53,777 nt of DNA from Oceanobacillus indicireducens (GCF_014647195.1 NZ_BMOS01000024.1:1-53777), one strand, 5' to 3'. Numbered from the stretch's first letter, positions 40,850 to 52,597 are shown. Numbers and translations are program-made. The notes: a model not told the origin generated them from the letters alone.

Positions 40850-42250
40850 TTAGCCTCTTTTCCAGCGGACTCCTTGCGCGGTATCTTCTAAAATAATTGA
40901 TCTATTCTTTAGTAGATCCCGTATTTCATCTGCGCGTTGGTAATCTTTATTTTTCCTTGCTTCATTCCGCTCTTCAATCAGCGTTTCAATCTCTTCGTCC
41001 AAGAGTTCCTGCTCCTCCTCCAGATCAATACCGAGAATTCCAAGCAGGGTGACAATCGTTTCCTGGAAAGCTTCGAGTACGGACGTGTGAGTCTGCTCTT
41101 GGTCGAGATAAATATTCGCTTCTTTTGCAAGATCGAACAATACGGAAATCGCATTGGCTGTATTGAAATCATCATCCATTTCCTTTTCAAAATCAAGGGT
41201 GAACTGCTTGATTTTCTTGAGCCACTCTTCCTTGTTATCGACAAGATTCATGCTTGTTTGCTTCCGATGTTCCAAATTATGATAAGCCGTTTTAATTCGT
41301 TCTAAACTGTTTTTTGCACTACCCAATAATTCTTCCGTGAAATTAATCGGGTTGCGGTAGTGAACACTCAACATAAAGAAGCGCAACGCTTCAGGGTCAT
41401 GTTTCTTAATTAAGTCTTTCGTCAAAACAAAATTTCCGAGAGACTTCGACATCTTTTCATTATCGATATTGATATAACCATTATGCATCCAGTAATTCGC
41501 AAAAGGTTTATCATTCATCGATTCCGATTGAGCAATTTCATTTTCATGATGCGGGAAAGTTAAGTCCTGACCACCTGCGTGGATATCAATCGTTTCACCG
41601 AGATATTTCTTCGCCATAGCCGAGCATTCGATATGCCAGCCTGGTCTTCCCACTCCCCAAGGAGAGTCCCATGCAACTTCTCCATCCTTCGCTTGTTTCC
41701 AAAGCGCGAAGTCAAGTGGATCTTCCTTCTTTTCCCCAACTTGAATTCTTGCCCCTACTCGTAGCTCATCAATTGACTGATGGGAAAGCTTTCCGTATCC
41801 TTCAAAGGAACGCGGTTTGAAATACACATCGCCTTCCACTTCGTAAGCATAGCCTTTATCAACCAAACCTTCGATAAAGGCAATAATATCATCCATTGTT
41901 TCTGTTACACGCGGATGATGTGTCGCTTTTTTAACTCCTAGTGCCTGCACGTCGGCTAAATATGCATCGATAAACCGGTCGGCAAGTGTCCGAACATCCT
42001 CGCCGCTCTCCTCAGCCGCTTGAATGATCTTATCATCGACATCGGTAAAATTTAGTACATAATCAACTTCATAACCTTTATATTCAAAATAGCGTCGCAC
42101 CGTATCAAACACAATCGCAGGGCGGGCATTCCCGATATGAATATAGTTATAAACGGTTGGACCACAAACATACATCTTAAGTTTCCCTGGTTCTATTGGT
42201 TTAAAGTCTTCTTTCTCTCGAGTTAACGTATTAAATAATTTAATCGACAT
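40850..42250 (-). CDS. cysS: cysteinyl-tRNA synthetase
   Basis: CysRS charges tRNA-Cys. The 466-residue class I enzyme has [19 protein letters not shown], with the zinc cysteine and the HIGH-type motif, the zinc ligands in [10 protein letters not shown] and FPHHENE, and K-M-S-K-S. It overlaps cysE by 11 bases and shares its T-box. Confidence 0.98.
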   Translation of the reverse strand: MSIKLFNTLTREKEDFKPIEPGKLKMYVCGPTVYNYIHIGNARPAIVFDTVRRYFEYKGYEVDYVLNFTDVDDKIIQAAEESGEDVRTLADRFIDAYLADVQALGVKKATHHPRVTETMDDIIAFIEGLVDKGYAYEVEGDVYFKPRSFEGYGKLSHQSIDELRVGARIQVGEKKEDPLDFALWKQAKDGEVAWDSPWGVGRPGWHIECSAMAKKYLGETIDIHAGGQDLTFPHHENEIAQSESMNDKPFANYWMHNGYINIDNEKMSKSLGNFVLTKDLIKKHDPEALRFFMLSVHYRNPINFTEELLGSAKNSLERIKTAYHNLEHRKQTSMNLVDNKEEWLKKIKQFTLDFEKEMDDDFNTANAISVLFDLAKEANIYLDQEQTHTSVLEAFQETIVTLLGILGIDLEEEQELLDEEIETLIEERNEARKNKDYQRADEIRDLLKNRSIILEDTAQGVRWKRG

Positions 42251-42902
42251 GTTGGAAATGACTCCCCTTCTTCAGCTTTTCAATCTCTGCTTGTAGTGTA
42301 TCGATTTCTTGTTGCATCTGTTCAATCCGATCAGCAACCGGGTCCGGCAATTTATGATGTTCCAAGTCTTTTACGCGTACTCCGTCTTGGATGACCACTT
42401 TACCAGGAATTCCGACTACTGTGGAGTTGGCAGGAACATCTTTTAAAACGACGGAACCGCCACCAATTTTTGCATTTTCTCCAATCGTGATATCCCCAAG
42501 AACCTTTGCCCCCGTCGATATGAGGGCATTATCCTTTACCGTCGGATGGCGCTTTCCTTTTTCTTTACCAGTCCCCCCAAGAGTAACTCCTTGGTAAATC
42601 GTTACGTTATTAGCGATTTCACAAGTCTCGCCAATTACTACTCCCATTCCGTGGTCAATGAATAGGCGTCTACCAATCTTTGCCCCCGGATGAATTTCGA
42701 TTCCAGTCAGGAATCTGCTGATTTGTGAAATGGCACGGGCCAGGAAGAACAGTCGCCGATTATAAAACGCATGGGCAACCCGGTGTAACCATATTGCATG
42801 GAGTCCGGAATAGGTTAAAAAAATTTCAAAATAAGTTCGTGCAGCGGGATCTTGGTCAAAGACAACATCCATATCTTCTTTCATCCGCTGAAATATACCC
42901 AT
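42240..42902 (-). CDS. cysE: serine O-acetyltransferase
   Basis: CysE makes O-acetylserine for cysteine synthesis. The 220-residue product has the N-terminal helical domain ([20 protein letters not shown]) and a left-handed beta-helix with [20 protein letters not shown] and [17 protein letters not shown] chose the ATG at 42902, 7 bases after AAGGGTGG, over an in-frame TTG. A cysteine T-box controls it. Confidence 0.97.
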   Translation of the reverse strand: MGIFQRMKEDMDVVFDQDPAARTYFEIFLTYSGLHAIWLHRVAHAFYNRRLFFLARAISQISRFLTGIEIHPGAKIGRRLFIDHGMGVVIGETCEIANNVTIYQGVTLGGTGKEKGKRHPTVKDNALISTGAKVLGDITIGENAKIGGGSVVLKDVPANSTVVGIPGKVVIQDGVRVKDLEHHKLPDPVADRIEQMQQEIDTLQAEIEKLKKGSHFQHVD

Positions 42903-42982
42903 CGTCAAACCACCCTTCGTTATAGAATAAGAGCATTTTACATGACTTGCTTAAACCCTAGTTAGTGAATTGAATTAATCAA

Positions 42983-43226
42983 CATAAAAAAAAGCGTCTC
43001 TGCATTAGACAGAGACGCTTAAGCGCGGTTCCACTCTGTTTGAAGGAATTGCTTCCTTCCAACTTAGGCTCTTGGTAACGGTAGAGTTCCGCTATTATGT
43101 ACTTTATTTCCATAATAGACTCAGAGGGGCACTTCGGAAGTTTCGTTTAAAATCACTCGCAGCCAAGGTGATTCTCTCTGGATAAACGAAGAAATTCCTA
43201 CTTTTCCTCTTCAACGCTCCAATATT
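42983..43226 (-). ncRNA. T-box leader (cysteine) of cysE-cysS
   Basis: The minus strand has the T-box AGAGTGGAACCGCG (43024-43037) before the terminator hairpin AAGCGTCTCTG (42992-43002) / CAGAGACGCTT (43010-43020) with a long T run. In stem I, a TGC (43129-43131) sits in the context GAAG-TGC-CCC, the expected place of the specifier, which reads cysteine. Uncharged tRNA-Cys would favour the antiterminator and turn on cysES. Confidence 0.93.
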
Positions 43227-43233
43227 TACTATT

Positions 43234-43262
43234 ACTATATTACAGTTTTCCAATTTTGTGAA
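43234..43262 (-). promoter_or_regulatory. sigma-A promoter of the cys operon
   Basis: On the minus strand TTCACA (43257-43262) and TATAGT (43234-43239) are 17 bases apart, each one mismatch from consensus. Its start point is about 8 bases before the T-box. Confidence 0.8.
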
Positions 43263-43278
43263 CCGGAAAGCTCTGCAA

Positions 43279-44751
43279 TCAATTTGCTGTTATTTCCTCG
43301 AGGACTTTGTCTAGACGGATCATGACAACTTCTTTACCAAGTAGTGCGATTGCTTGTGGAAGTTCTGGACCATGGGTTTGGCCAGTCGTTGCGACACGAA
43401 TCGGCATGAATAATTTTTTCCCTTTATAACCAGTTTCTTTCTGTGTTACCTTCGTCTGGGCTTTAATCTCGTCAGCCGTAAAGGATTCCAGTGTGTCCAA
43501 CTTATTTTTGAAGCTTTGAAGAACTTCTGGGACTTGTTCTTCTTCAAGAACTTTAATTGCATCTTCGTTATAATTAATTTCCTCTGTGAAGAACAACTCA
43601 GTCAATTCGACAATTTCCTCACCATAACCCAATTGTTCCTGATAAAGTGCAATCACATTCTCCGCCCACTTGCGCTTTTCTTCATCCATATTTTCCGGTA
43701 ATTTTCCAGCAGCAATTAAATGCGGCATGGCAAGGTCGATTACTTTTTCAAGATCGACATTCTTAATGTATTCTCCGTTCATCCACTTCAACTTTTGCTG
43801 GTCAAAAATTGCAGGAGAAGTCGATAATCTATCCGGATCAAAGATATCAATTAACGTGTCCTTATCGAAAATCTCTTCTTCGCCAACAGGAGACCATCCA
43901 AGCAAACTAATAAAGTTGAACATCGCTTCCGGCAGATAACCAAGATTATGATATTGCTCTATGAACTGTAGTATATGTTCATCCCGCTTACTTAACTTCT
44001 TCCGGTTCTCATTTAAGATCAGCGTCATATGACCGTACGTTGGAGCAGTCCATCCGAAAGCATTAAAAATCATCATTTGCTTCGGTGTATTAGAAATATG
44101 CTCTTCTCCACGGAGCACATGAGTGATTTTCATTAAATGATCATCTATCGCAACGGCAAAGTTATAGGTTGGAATACCGTTCTTTTTCACGATTACCCAA
44201 TCACCAAAATCACTAGATTCAAATGTGATATTGCCACGTACAAGATCATGGAATGTATAAGTTTCATTTTCAGGGACACGGAAACGAATACTCGGAAGTC
44301 TGCCTTCCGCTTCAAATGCTGCAATTTGCTCGTCCGTCAGGTTGCGATGAGCACCAGAATACTTCGGCACCTGGCCTTTCGCTCTCTGCTCCTCCCGCTC
44401 TTGTTCTAACTCTTCTTCCGTCATATAGCATTTATATGCAAGGCCACGCTCCAAGAGCTCGTCTACATATTTTTCGTATAAATCAAGACGCTCGGTCTGA
44501 CGGTATGGGCCGTACTCTCCGCCAATATCCGGTCCTTCATCCCACTCGATACCTAACCATTTCAAATAGCGGAGCTGGCTCTCTTCGCCCCCTTCCACAT
44601 TTCGCTTCTCGTCAGTATCTTCCGTTCGAATAATAAATTTCCCGTTATAATGTTTTGTGAACAGATAGTTAAACAATGCTGTTCTTGCATTACCAATATG
44701 CAAATGACCTGTAGGGCTTGGTGCATAGCGTACCCGAACCTCATTCGTCAT
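43279..44751 (-). CDS. gltX: glutamyl-tRNA synthetase
   Basis: GluRS charges tRNA-Glu and, in Bacilli, also mischarges tRNA-Gln for the amidotransferase route. The 490-residue class I enzyme has the HIGH-type [19 protein letters not shown], the KMSKS-type K-K-L-S-K-R-D, and a long alpha-helical anticodon-binding region. Upstream the usual ispD-ispF pair is missing. I saw no clear promoter in the 255-base gap. Confidence 0.97.
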   Translation of the reverse strand: MTNEVRVRYAPSPTGHLHIGNARTALFNYLFTKHYNGKFIIRTEDTDEKRNVEGGEESQLRYLKWLGIEWDEGPDIGGEYGPYRQTERLDLYEKYVDELLERGLAYKCYMTEEELEQEREEQRAKGQVPKYSGAHRNLTDEQIAAFEAEGRLPSIRFRVPENETYTFHDLVRGNITFESSDFGDWVIVKKNGIPTYNFAVAIDDHLMKITHVLRGEEHISNTPKQMMIFNAFGWTAPTYGHMTLILNENRKKLSKRDEHILQFIEQYHNLGYLPEAMFNFISLLGWSPVGEEEIFDKDTLIDIFDPDRLSTSPAIFDQQKLKWMNGEYIKNVDLEKVIDLAMPHLIAAGKLPENMDEEKRKWAENVIALYQEQLGYGEEIVELTELFFTEEINYNEDAIKVLEEEQVPEVLQSFKNKLDTLESFTADEIKAQTKVTQKETGYKGKKLFMPIRVATTGQTHGPELPQAIALLGKEVVMIRLDKVLEEITAN

Positions 44752-44938
44752 GATGTTTCCCCTCTCTTTTTAAAAAATATGTACCGTAACATGAGTGATA
44801 TAGTAAACCTCACTCAAATGGGGGCGTCTTTCACTCCCATTGAAAGATAGTTGAACAGAATCACGTATTTACGGACTTTCCCCCTTATCTTCCTCTTAAT
44901 TAGATACTCATGTTTAGAGGGATTCCAGACCGTGAATG

Positions 44939-44979
44939 CTTGAAAAGTGATAACAATATACATGTTATCACTTTTCAAG
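44939..44979. terminator. 17-bp perfect palindrome between yacL and gltX
   Basis: CTTGAAAAGTGATAACA (44939-44955) and TGTTATCACTTTTCAAG (44963-44979) form a perfect stem with a 7-base loop. It is probably a terminator after yacL, but neither side has a clean T run beyond the stem's own TTTTC. It occupies the place where ispDF lie in B. subtilis. Confidence 0.55.
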
Positions 44980-45006
44980 TATTATCCTTAATAAGTTATA
45001 CCGTTT

Positions 45007-46104
45007 TTACAGTGCTTTTTCAAGTGTTTTTGGTTTTGCAAAGATCATTCTACCTGCGGAAGTCTGCAGGACACTTGTAATGATGACTTCAATTGTTTTC
45101 CCAATATAGTCACGGCCTTCTTCTACAACAATCATCGTTCCATCATCCAAATAAGCAATCCCCTGTCGCTGTTCTTTCCCGTCCTTGATTACTTGGACGA
45201 CCAGTTCTTCTCCCGGAAGGACGACAGGTTTTACCGCATTTGCAAGATCATTAATATTGAGCACAGGAACACGCTGCAGATCACACACTTTATTCAAGTT
45301 GAAATCATTCGTTACAACAATTCCATCCGTCACTTTAGCAAGTTTGATTAATTTACTGTCCACTTCAGCTATCTCTTCAAAATCACCTTCATAGATTTCT
45401 ACTTTAATCGGTAATTCCTTTTGAATACGATTCAGCACATCGAGTCCACGCCGGCCTCGATTGCGTTTCAATGCATCCGACGAATCAGCAATATGCTGCA
45501 GCTCTCCTAATACAAATTGAGGAATCACTAATGTCCCTTCCAGAAACCCTGTACTGCAAATATCGGCAATCCTGCCATCTATTATAACACTTGTATCGAG
45601 TATTTTCGGTTTCGGCACCTCATCTTTTTGCTCCGCGTCACCTTCATCAGTAGTTTCTTTCAATTTATCCTTTTTCCCTGTCCGCAATAAACTGGAGAAT
45701 TCCTCCCGCCGGCGAAAACCGACACGGAAACCTAAATAACCAAGGATAATCGTGATGAAAATCGGCAGTACCTGGGAGACTACTTGGATATTGATATCCT
45801 GGAGCGGCATCGTACCGAGATAAGATATGACGAGTCCGACAATCATTCCTAAGCTACCAAATAGTAAATCCATTGCCGGCAGCTTAATCAGGGTATCTTC
45901 TATCCATTTAAAAAAGTTTACTACATGATCCACAATAACATAGGAGAGTAAAAATAAAATAATTGCACCTAAGGCCATGCCTAAATATGGGTTTTTCAGC
46001 AAGTTCATATCTATATTCAATAAATCAATAATCATGGGGATGTATAGAAAACCAATCGTTCCCCCAAGAACAATAAAAAAGATACGAACAACCTTCTTCA
46101 ACAT
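45007..46104 (-). CDS. yacL: PIN/TRAM-domain membrane protein (YacL)
   Basis: The 365-residue product has four hydrophobic segments (about 5-25, 40-62, 80-100 and 110-130), a PIN nuclease-like domain starting at [17 protein letters not shown] with conserved aspartates, and a C-terminal TRAM domain ([13 protein letters not shown]-like region) for RNA binding. Function is not established; a membrane-tied RNase is inferred. In B. subtilis disA lies between radA and this gene; here it directly follows radA by 96 bases. Confidence 0.93.
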   Translation of the reverse strand: MLKKVVRIFFIVLGGTIGFLYIPMIIDLLNIDMNLLKNPYLGMALGAIILFLLSYVIVDHVVNFFKWIEDTLIKLPAMDLLFGSLGMIVGLVISYLGTMPLQDINIQVVSQVLPIFITIILGYLGFRVGFRRREEFSSLLRTGKKDKLKETTDEGDAEQKDEVPKPKILDTSVIIDGRIADICSTGFLEGTLVIPQFVLGELQHIADSSDALKRNRGRRGLDVLNRIQKELPIKVEIYEGDFEEIAEVDSKLIKLAKVTDGIVVTNDFNLNKVCDLQRVPVLNINDLANAVKPVVLPGEELVVQVIKDGKEQRQGIAYLDDGTMIVVEEGRDYIGKTIEVIITSVLQTSAGRMIFAKPKTLEKAL

Positions 46105-46200
46105 TTTCTCACCTCCTTAAGTTTATTATTACCTTTATTTTTCATTTATAACCCTACGGATAGGAGAGATAAGCTCATTTCTTCACTAAAAACGATAAAA

Positions 46201-47577
46201 TCACCTTGCAAGTCCAATTTCTAATGCTTCCTGAATGGTGGAAACACCAACTACTTGAATATCCTTCGGTACCGTCCAACCATCCAAATTATGTTGTGGA
46301 CAAATAACGCGCTCGAAGCCGAGTTTAGCCGCTTCTTGTACACGTTGTTCAATCCGGGACACCCTCCTAATTTCTCCAGTCAGCCCAACTTCGCCGATAA
46401 AAATATCCTTTGGTTCTGTCGGCTGGTCTCGGAAGCTTGATGCTATACTAATCGCAATCGCTAAATCAATTGCAGGCTCATCCAACTTCACTCCACCGGC
46501 TACTTTTAAATAAGCATCCTGGTTCTGCAGCATGAAGCCGACCCTTTTTTCCAATACAGCCATGAGCAGCGGAACACGGTTCGAATCGATCCCGGTTGCC
46601 ATTCTACGTGGATTTCCAAAGCTGGAAGGTGATATTAAAGCTTGAATTTCTACTAAAATAGGACGCGTCCCTTCCATCGATGCAACGACAGTAGAACCTG
46701 CTGTTCCTGCCTTTCGCTCTTCCAAGAAAATTTCCGAAGCGTTCAAGACTTCACGTAACCCTTCTTCACGCATTTCAAAAATTCCCATCTCATGTGTACT
46801 GCCGAACCGGTTTTTCACACTCCGTAAAATCCGGTAAGTATGATGTCGTTCCCCTTCAAAATACAAAACTGTATCTACCATATGTTCCAACAATCTTGGC
46901 CCAGCAATAGCGCCTTCCTTCGTAACATGCCCCACAATAAAAACTGATATATGATTAGATTTAGCAATCCGCATAAGTTCCCCAGTGCTCTCCCGTACTT
47001 GGGAAACGCTTCCTGGTGCACTCGTTACTTCTTCTCTGTAGATCGTTTGAATCGAATCAACGATGACAAGTTCTGGTTTCAGCTTTTCAATCTGTTGACC
47101 AATATCGTATAAATTGGTTTCACTCAATACGTATAATTCCGCTTCTTGGACACCTAGACGATCTGCTCGAAGTTTCGTTTGTCTCGTTGATTCTTCTCCT
47201 GATATATAGAGGACACGCATTTTTTTCTTAGCGATCTGGGCTGATATTTGCAACAGCAATGTCGATTTCCCAATCCCTGGATCCCCACCGATCAATACGA
47301 GTGAACCAGGAACAATCCCACCGCCTAGTACACGGTTGAATTCTCGCATTTCGGTTGTAATTCGTGGTTCTTTCTGTGATTCAAGTTGTGTAATCGGTTC
47401 TGGTTTACTGACCGTCCGCTTACCGGTCGTGACATGCCTGCCGCCGCTAGCTCCAGCCTGGACTTCTTCAACCATCGTATTCCAGTTACCACAGCCCGGG
47501 CATTTCCCCATCCATTTCGGAGATTCATAGCCGCAGTCTTGGCAGACAAACGTATTCTTGCGTTTAGCCAAACTCAT
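46201..47577 (-). CDS. radA: DNA repair protein RadA (Sms)
   Basis: RadA is a RecA-like helicase that drives branch migration of recombination intermediates. The 458-residue product has the N-terminal zinc finger (C12, C15, C26, C29), Walker [11 protein letters not shown], the RadA-specific K-N-R-F-G motif and a C-terminal Lon-like domain. It is separated from clpC by a terminator and a repeat, so it is not tightly joined to the ctsR operon as in B. subtilis. Confidence 0.97.
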   Translation of the reverse strand: MSLAKRKNTFVCQDCGYESPKWMGKCPGCGNWNTMVEEVQAGASGGRHVTTGKRTVSKPEPITQLESQKEPRITTEMREFNRVLGGGIVPGSLVLIGGDPGIGKSTLLLQISAQIAKKKMRVLYISGEESTRQTKLRADRLGVQEAELYVLSETNLYDIGQQIEKLKPELVIVDSIQTIYREEVTSAPGSVSQVRESTGELMRIAKSNHISVFIVGHVTKEGAIAGPRLLEHMVDTVLYFEGERHHTYRILRSVKNRFGSTHEMGIFEMREEGLREVLNASEIFLEERKAGTAGSTVVASMEGTRPILVEIQALISPSSFGNPRRMATGIDSNRVPLLMAVLEKRVGFMLQNQDAYLKVAGGVKLDEPAIDLAIAISIASSFRDQPTEPKDIFIGEVGLTGEIRRVSRIEQRVQEAAKLGFERVICPQHNLDGWTVPKDIQVVGVSTIQEALEIGLAR

Positions 47578-47704
47578 TCGGTCCCTTCTTCTATTGTATA
47601 CGAATATTGATTCTCATAGGTTACATAATAGTTTCAATTTCACAACTATCTTCCTAAATTATGCCACATTCGGTGATAAATGCATGTTACTAACTCCCTT
47701 GAAG

Positions 47705-47815
47705 GTCCAGAGCTCATGCTGCCCCCTTACACCTTCGCTTCCCGCAAGCGGCTGATATGCCTCTCTTCCTGCAGGAGTCTTCGGTGTAATGAGGATCTCC
47801 TGGAAGTACGTTTAA
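47705..47815. repeat. palindromic GC-rich intergenic repeat D (degenerate)
   Basis: TTACACC (47727-47733) and GGTGTAA (47783-47789) pair exactly, with CTTCGCTTCCCGCAAGCGG and CTTCCTGCAGGAGTCTTCGG between, and outer GTCCAGAG / CTCCTGGA. It has the look of repeat A. The rest of the 47578-47915 gap is AT-rich with no gene and no strong promoter for radA that I could see. Confidence 0.55.
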
Positions 47816-47915
47816 AATTGATTTTGTATCTACTTATTTACCTAGTAGTTTCTTATATTGTAAAAAAATATAATTAAGTGCGCTTTGAACTGCGGAACTC
47901 GGGTTCGAGTGTAGT

Positions 47916-47947
47916 AAAAGCTAGAAGAGGTGGCTCTTCTAGCTTTT
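47916..47947 (-). terminator. terminator after clpC
   Basis: AAAAGCTAGAAGA (47916-47928) and TCTTCTAGCTTTT (47935-47947) form a perfect 13-bp hairpin with a 6-base loop. On the minus strand the T run is part of the stem (CTTTTACT). It ends the ctsR-mcsA-mcsB-clpC operon. Confidence 0.85.
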
Positions 47948-47966
47948 CTATGATAGTCGTGCTGTT

Positions 47967-50396
47967 TTATTTTAGTATGATGAATTCGCCCTTATTATTT
48001 AGTCCGATTTTCACGGTCTTGCCTTTTTCGACTGTTCCTTTCAGTAATTCTTCTGATAACATATTTTCAATATTTTGCTGAATGGAGCGTCTTAATGGTC
48101 TTGCTCCGTATTCCGGATCGAATCCTTCGTTAGCAATTTTCTCGATTGCTTTATCTGTCATTGATAGTTCAATTTCTTGTTGTTGCAATCGTTCTTTTAA
48201 CTCTTCCAGCATGAGTACAACAATATCTTTCATATGTTTCTTCTCTAAGGAATGGAAGACAATTGTCTCGTCAATCCGGTTTAAAAACTCTGGACGGAAG
48301 GCTTTCTTCAGCGCATCCATGACCTTCGACTTCATATCAGCATGCTGCTGGCTTTCATCCGCAATATTGAAGCCGACAAATTTATTACGGCGCAGTTCAC
48401 TTGCACCGACATTTGACGTCATAATGATAACCGTGTTACGAAAATCAACCGTTCTTCCTTTGGAGTCGGTTAAGCGTCCATCTTCCAGAACTTGAAGCAG
48501 GATGTTGAACACTTCCGGGTGGGCTTTCTCCACTTCATCTAAAAGAACAACGGAGTAAGGTTTTCTGCGTACTTTTTCCGTTAGCTGTCCGCCTTCTTCA
48601 TAACCGACATACCCCGGAGGTGATCCGACTAATCTAGCAGTGGAATGCCTCTCCATATACTCCGACATATCCACGCGTATCATCGCATCCTCATCAGCAA
48701 ACATCACTTCAGCAAGGGCTCTTGCCAGCTCTGTTTTACCGACACCAGTAGGACCCAAGAAGATGAATGAACCGATTGGACGCTTCGGATCTTTCAGTCC
48801 TGAGCGAGCTCTGCGTATTGCAGTCGATATAGCTTTCACCGCTTCTTCTTGACCAATAACACGCTCATGGAGTATTTCTTCCATATCAAGAAGACGTTTC
48901 GATTCATCCTTCGTAAGCTTAGCTACAGGAACACCAGTCCAAATCGATACGACGCTCGCAATGTCTTCAACAGTTACCTCAGAATCCATTTGACCTTGCT
49001 TCTCTTTCCATTCATTTTTCGTCTTCTCGAGTTCTTCCCGGTAACGCTGTTCAGTATCGCGTAAAGATGCTGCTTTTTCAAATTCCTGGCTCTGGACAGC
49101 TGCATCTTTTTCCTTCCTTACGTCAGCCAGTTTTTGTTCTAATTCCTTTAAGTTCGGTGGAATCGTGTAGGAACGAAGACGAACTTTTGAACCGGCCTCA
49201 TCAATTAAGTCAATCGCCTTATCCGGTAAAAAGCGGTCTGTAATATAACGATCAGAAAGGCTCGCACTTGCTTCAATCGCTTCATCCGTAATCGTTACGC
49301 GGTGGTGGGCCTCATAGCGGTCACGCAGACCTTTTAAGATGAGAATCGTTTCCTCAACAGATGGCTCATCTACTTGAATTGGCTGGAAACGACGTTCAAG
49401 TGCTGCATCTTTTTCAATGTATTTTCGGTATTCATCTAGCGTCGTTGCACCAATACACTGAATTTCTCCACGGGAAAGGGATGGTTTTAAAATATTGGAT
49501 GCGTCAATTGCACCTTCCGCTCCCCCCGCACCAATTAATGTATGCAATTCATCGATGAAAAGAATAACATTTCCGGCTTGACGAATTTCTTCCATCACTT
49601 TTTTTAATCGATCTTCAAATTCCCCACGGTATTTCGTCCCTGCAACGACCGTTCCCATATCAAGCGTCATAACACGCTTATCACGTAACGTTTCCGGTAC
49701 TTCATTATCGATAATTTGCTGGGCAAGGCCTTCAGCAACAGCTGTTTTACCGACACCCGGCTCTCCAATTAATACAGGATTATTCTTCGTCCGGCGGCTT
49801 AACACCTGAATGACACGCTCAATTTCCTTAGAACGACCAATAACCGGATCAATTTTACCTTCTCTTGCACTTACAGTTAAATCTCTTGCAAGGGAATCTA
49901 GTGTTGGGGTACTTGCATTCGATTGTTGCCCTGCACGCCCTCTTCTGCCAGCTTGAGACTCATTACTACCAAGTAGCTTCAAAACCTGCTGACGAGCTTT
50001 ATTTAAGCTTATACCGAGATTGTTGAGGACACGTGCTGCCACACCTTCCCCTTCACGGATAAGACCGAGTAAAATATGTTCCGTTCCTACATAGGAATGA
50101 CCAAGCTTACGTGCTTCATCTTGTGATAATTCCACAACCTTTTTTGCCCGGGGAGTATAGTGAATTGATTGCATCGGCTGTTTACCGACTCCGATTAATT
50201 TCTCCACTTCTTCTTGAATTTTTTCCACTTGTACGCCTAATGATTGCAACGCTTTAGCGGCAATCCCTTCGCCTTCGCGAACAAGCCCGAGCAAAATATG
50301 CTCTGTTCCAATGTTATTATGTCCGAGACGAACTGCCTCTTCCTGTGATAGCGCAAGTACCTTTTGCGCCCTTTCTGTAAATCTTCCAAACATCAT
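47967..50396 (-). CDS. clpC: ATP-dependent Clp protease ATP-binding subunit ClpC
   Basis: ClpC unfolds substrates, including arginine-phosphorylated proteins, for ClpP. The 809-residue product has two N-terminal Clp repeats (about 4-60 and 80-140), AAA1 with GEPGVGKTA (211-219), the middle coiled-coil/UVR-like region that binds MecA or McsB adaptors, AAA2 with [14 protein letters not shown], and a C-terminal D2-small domain. It is the last gene of the CtsR-controlled operon. Confidence 0.98.
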   Translation of the reverse strand: MMFGRFTERAQKVLALSQEEAVRLGHNNIGTEHILLGLVREGEGIAAKALQSLGVQVEKIQEEVEKLIGVGKQPMQSIHYTPRAKKVVELSQDEARKLGHSYVGTEHILLGLIREGEGVAARVLNNLGISLNKARQQVLKLLGSNESQAGRRGRAGQQSNASTPTLDSLARDLTVSAREGKIDPVIGRSKEIERVIQVLSRRTKNNPVLIGEPGVGKTAVAEGLAQQIIDNEVPETLRDKRVMTLDMGTVVAGTKYRGEFEDRLKKVMEEIRQAGNVILFIDELHTLIGAGGAEGAIDASNILKPSLSRGEIQCIGATTLDEYRKYIEKDAALERRFQPIQVDEPSVEETILILKGLRDRYEAHHRVTITDEAIEASASLSDRYITDRFLPDKAIDLIDEAGSKVRLRSYTIPPNLKELEQKLADVRKEKDAAVQSQEFEKAASLRDTEQRYREELEKTKNEWKEKQGQMDSEVTVEDIASVVSIWTGVPVAKLTKDESKRLLDMEEILHERVIGQEEAVKAISTAIRRARSGLKDPKRPIGSFIFLGPTGVGKTELARALAEVMFADEDAMIRVDMSEYMERHSTARLVGSPPGYVGYEEGGQLTEKVRRKPYSVVLLDEVEKAHPEVFNILLQVLEDGRLTDSKGRTVDFRNTVIIMTSNVGASELRRNKFVGFNIADESQQHADMKSKVMDALKKAFRPEFLNRIDETIVFHSLEKKHMKDIVVLMLEELKERLQQQEIELSMTDKAIEKIANEGFDPEYGARPLRRSIQQNIENMLSEELLKGTVEKGKTVKIGLNNKGEFIILK

Positions 50397-50408
50397 CTGG
50401 CATCCCTC

Positions 50409-51470
50409 CTATTTCTCTAATTCAAGTCTTTCTCTGATGAGCGAAGCACGAAATACATCGCGCTCCCGTGGTGTCAAGCGTTTATTAGCATAATATTGTA
50501 AGAATCCTGGCTGCGTTAAAATCATTAATTCATTTAATATATTTTTAGATATATTTTCAATAATACCCAAGTCTATACCTAAACGCACGTTAGAAATGCA
50601 TTTAGCAGCTTCCTTTGATTCGATGATTCGGGCGTTCTTCAGTGTTCCGTAAGACCTGAAAATGCGGTCTTCCAGACTGACTCCAAGTTGTTCGGTAATA
50701 TAGCTCCGGGCAAGTCGTTCTTGCTCAATCAGTTGCTTGACAACACTTGCCAGGTCAAAGATAATGTCCTTCTCTGATTTCCCAAGGGTAATTTGATTAG
50801 ATATTTGGAATATATTACCTAGAGATTCACTGCCTTCCCCGTATATCCCCCTTACGACTAAACCGAACTGGTTAATCGCGGGAATCATACGGCTCATCTG
50901 CTTTGTGATAACAAGGGCCGGCAAGTGCATCATCACGGATGCCCGCATTCCTGTACCCACGTTCGTTGGACAACTCGTTAGATACCCGAAATTCTCATCA
51001 AACGCATAATCAATCCGTTCTTCTATCCAATCATCTAGCTCTGAAGCTTGTTTCAGACCATCAGTAAGTTGATATCCGGGTAAATAAAGTTGAATCCTCA
51101 AATGATCTTCTTCATTGATCATGATGGAGACCTGCTCATTTTTAGAAATAAGTGCTGCTGACTGCGGATATCTTGCTAGACTAGGACTAATAAGATGCTT
51201 CTCTATGAGTATCTGGTTCTCTATTTCCGATAAATCCTTTGTTGATAAAAAGTAAAAATCTGTGTAATCCTGGAAGGAAGATTCATTATATGTCTGTTTC
51301 ATGAAATCATGAACCTTCTTTAATTCCTCTTCTTTGCCTAGGATGGGATAGGTAACATTAGCGAAATTCCGAGCTAAACGAATCCGGCTGCTCAGCACGA
51401 TATCACTATCAGCACCCTCCTCTCGCATCCACGGACTAATCGCTTCGTTTAGAAAGTGCTCCAATGTCAT
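50409..51470 (-). CDS. mcsB: protein arginine kinase McsB
   Basis: McsB phosphorylates arginines, marking proteins (and CtsR) for ClpCP. The 353-residue product has the ATP-site signature [10 protein letters not shown], the N-E-E-D-H loop and the catalytic-region [19 protein letters not shown], all of the phosphagen kinase fold. The start overlaps the mcsA stop as ATGA, so translation is coupled. Confidence 0.97.
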   Translation of the reverse strand: MTLEHFLNEAISPWMREEGADSDIVLSSRIRLARNFANVTYPILGKEEELKKVHDFMKQTYNESSFQDYTDFYFLSTKDLSEIENQILIEKHLISPSLARYPQSAALISKNEQVSIMINEEDHLRIQLYLPGYQLTDGLKQASELDDWIEERIDYAFDENFGYLTSCPTNVGTGMRASVMMHLPALVITKQMSRMIPAINQFGLVVRGIYGEGSESLGNIFQISNQITLGKSEKDIIFDLASVVKQLIEQERLARSYITEQLGVSLEDRIFRSYGTLKNARIIESKEAAKCISNVRLGIDLGIIENISKNILNELMILTQPGFLQYYANKRLTPRERDVFRASLIRERLELEK

Positions 51471-52018
51471 CCTTCACTCTCCCCCCTCTTAACTGCTTCA
51501 TCCGTTTCCAACGCTTTTATTTTATCTCGGAGTACTGCGGCTTCTTCAAAAGCCTCTTGCTCTATTAACTTCTTCATCTGGTTACGGTATTCCTCTAATT
51601 TACGTTTTTTTTGTATATTTCCACCTGTTCGCTTTGGTATTTTACCAGCATGTGTTGTATTTCCGGCATGGACCCGTCGTAGTATCGGGCTTAAGCTTTC
51701 CGAAAAAGTTTCATAACAGGTTGCACAACCGAATTTGCCCATTTCCTTAAAAGTGGAAAAGGTCAGTTTACAATTCGGGCATTGCAGCTCTTTCGTTTGC
51801 TTTGTATCAGCCACGTGGGCTCCAAATGGATACGAATCAAAGTTAAATAATCCAGTAAGTAAATCATGGAGAGAAGAGCCTTGATCTTGAGACTGCATAT
51901 AACCTTTTTCCTGAGCACAAACTTCGCACACACGGACTTCTTTTTTCTCCCCATTTATTACTCGTTTAAAGTAAACCGTAGCTGGCCGCTTTTGGCACTC
52001 TTGACATTCCACACGCAT
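51467..52018 (-). CDS. mcsA: McsB activator McsA
   Basis: McsA is a zinc protein that activates McsB and senses redox stress. I start it at the ATG at 52018 ([17 protein letters not shown]); a GTG 18 bases upstream overlaps the AGGGGG site. The 183-residue product has cysteine pairs at 5/8, 31/34, 80/83 and 98/101 and a C-terminal UVR domain (about 147-181). Confidence 0.95.
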   Translation of the reverse strand: MRVECQECQKRPATVYFKRVINGEKKEVRVCEVCAQEKGYMQSQDQGSSLHDLLTGLFNFDSYPFGAHVADTKQTKELQCPNCKLTFSTFKEMGKFGCATCYETFSESLSPILRRVHAGNTTHAGKIPKRTGGNIQKKRKLEEYRNQMKKLIEQEAFEEAAVLRDKIKALETDEAVKRGESEG

Positions 52019-52043
52019 CTTCCCCCTTCTCAACACAATAGAG

Positions 52044-52508
52044 TTAATTATAGTATTTTAGAGTATTAAGCATCGCCGTTAAAATACGTGCTCGAATTTG
52101 ATCACGTTCCGGTAGTTGAAATGGTAAAGTCGTCCGCTCAATCGCACTATAGATCAGCTTTTCTTCTCGATTCGTAATGATTTCTTCCTCCCGCAGACGC
52201 TCCAGCACATGAATTGCTGCCTGCTGTGAAATACTTGGATTAATCATTTTAATAATGCCATCAATCAATTCCGCCTTGTCTTCATGTTTTACACGAATAA
52301 TCCGTATATATCCCCCACCACCACGCTTACTCTCTACAATATACCCTTTTTCCGTTGTAAATCTTGTGTTAATCACATAATTAATCTGTGAAGGCACACA
52401 CTCAAACTGATCCGCAATTTCACTCCGCTTAATTTCAATTGCATTTTTTCCTGTGGAATGTAGTACTTTTTTTAGATATGCTTCAATAATATCTGAAATA
52501 TTGCTCAT
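52044..52508 (-). CDS. ctsR: class III heat-shock repressor CtsR
   Basis: CtsR represses clp genes until heat or McsB removes it. The 154-residue product has the N-terminal helix-turn-helix region (IKRSEIADQFECVPSQINYV) and the glycine loop K-R-G-G-G-G-Y (62-67) that acts as the heat sensor. It leads the operon and has a CtsR operator at its own promoter, so it is autoregulated. Confidence 0.98.
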   Translation of the reverse strand: MSNISDIIEAYLKKVLHSTGKNAIEIKRSEIADQFECVPSQINYVINTRFTTEKGYIVESKRGGGGYIRIIRVKHEDKAELIDGIIKMINPSISQQAAIHVLERLREEEIITNREEKLIYSAIERTTLPFQLPERDQIRARILTAMLNTLKYYN

Positions 52509-52580
52509 TGCTAAGAATTCCCCTCTCCTTACATATCACTCATTTCTAGCTATGCCCGGAACAAAAGGAATGACATTGAC

Positions 52581-52597
52581 TTTGACTATCTTTGACT
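52581..52597 (-). promoter_or_regulatory. CtsR operator
   Basis: The minus strand reads AGTCAAAGATAGTCAAA, an exact match to the CtsR heptad direct repeat RGTCAAANANRGTCAAA. It lies just downstream of the -10, over the expected transcription start. A further half-like GTCAATGTCA follows. Confidence 0.95.
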
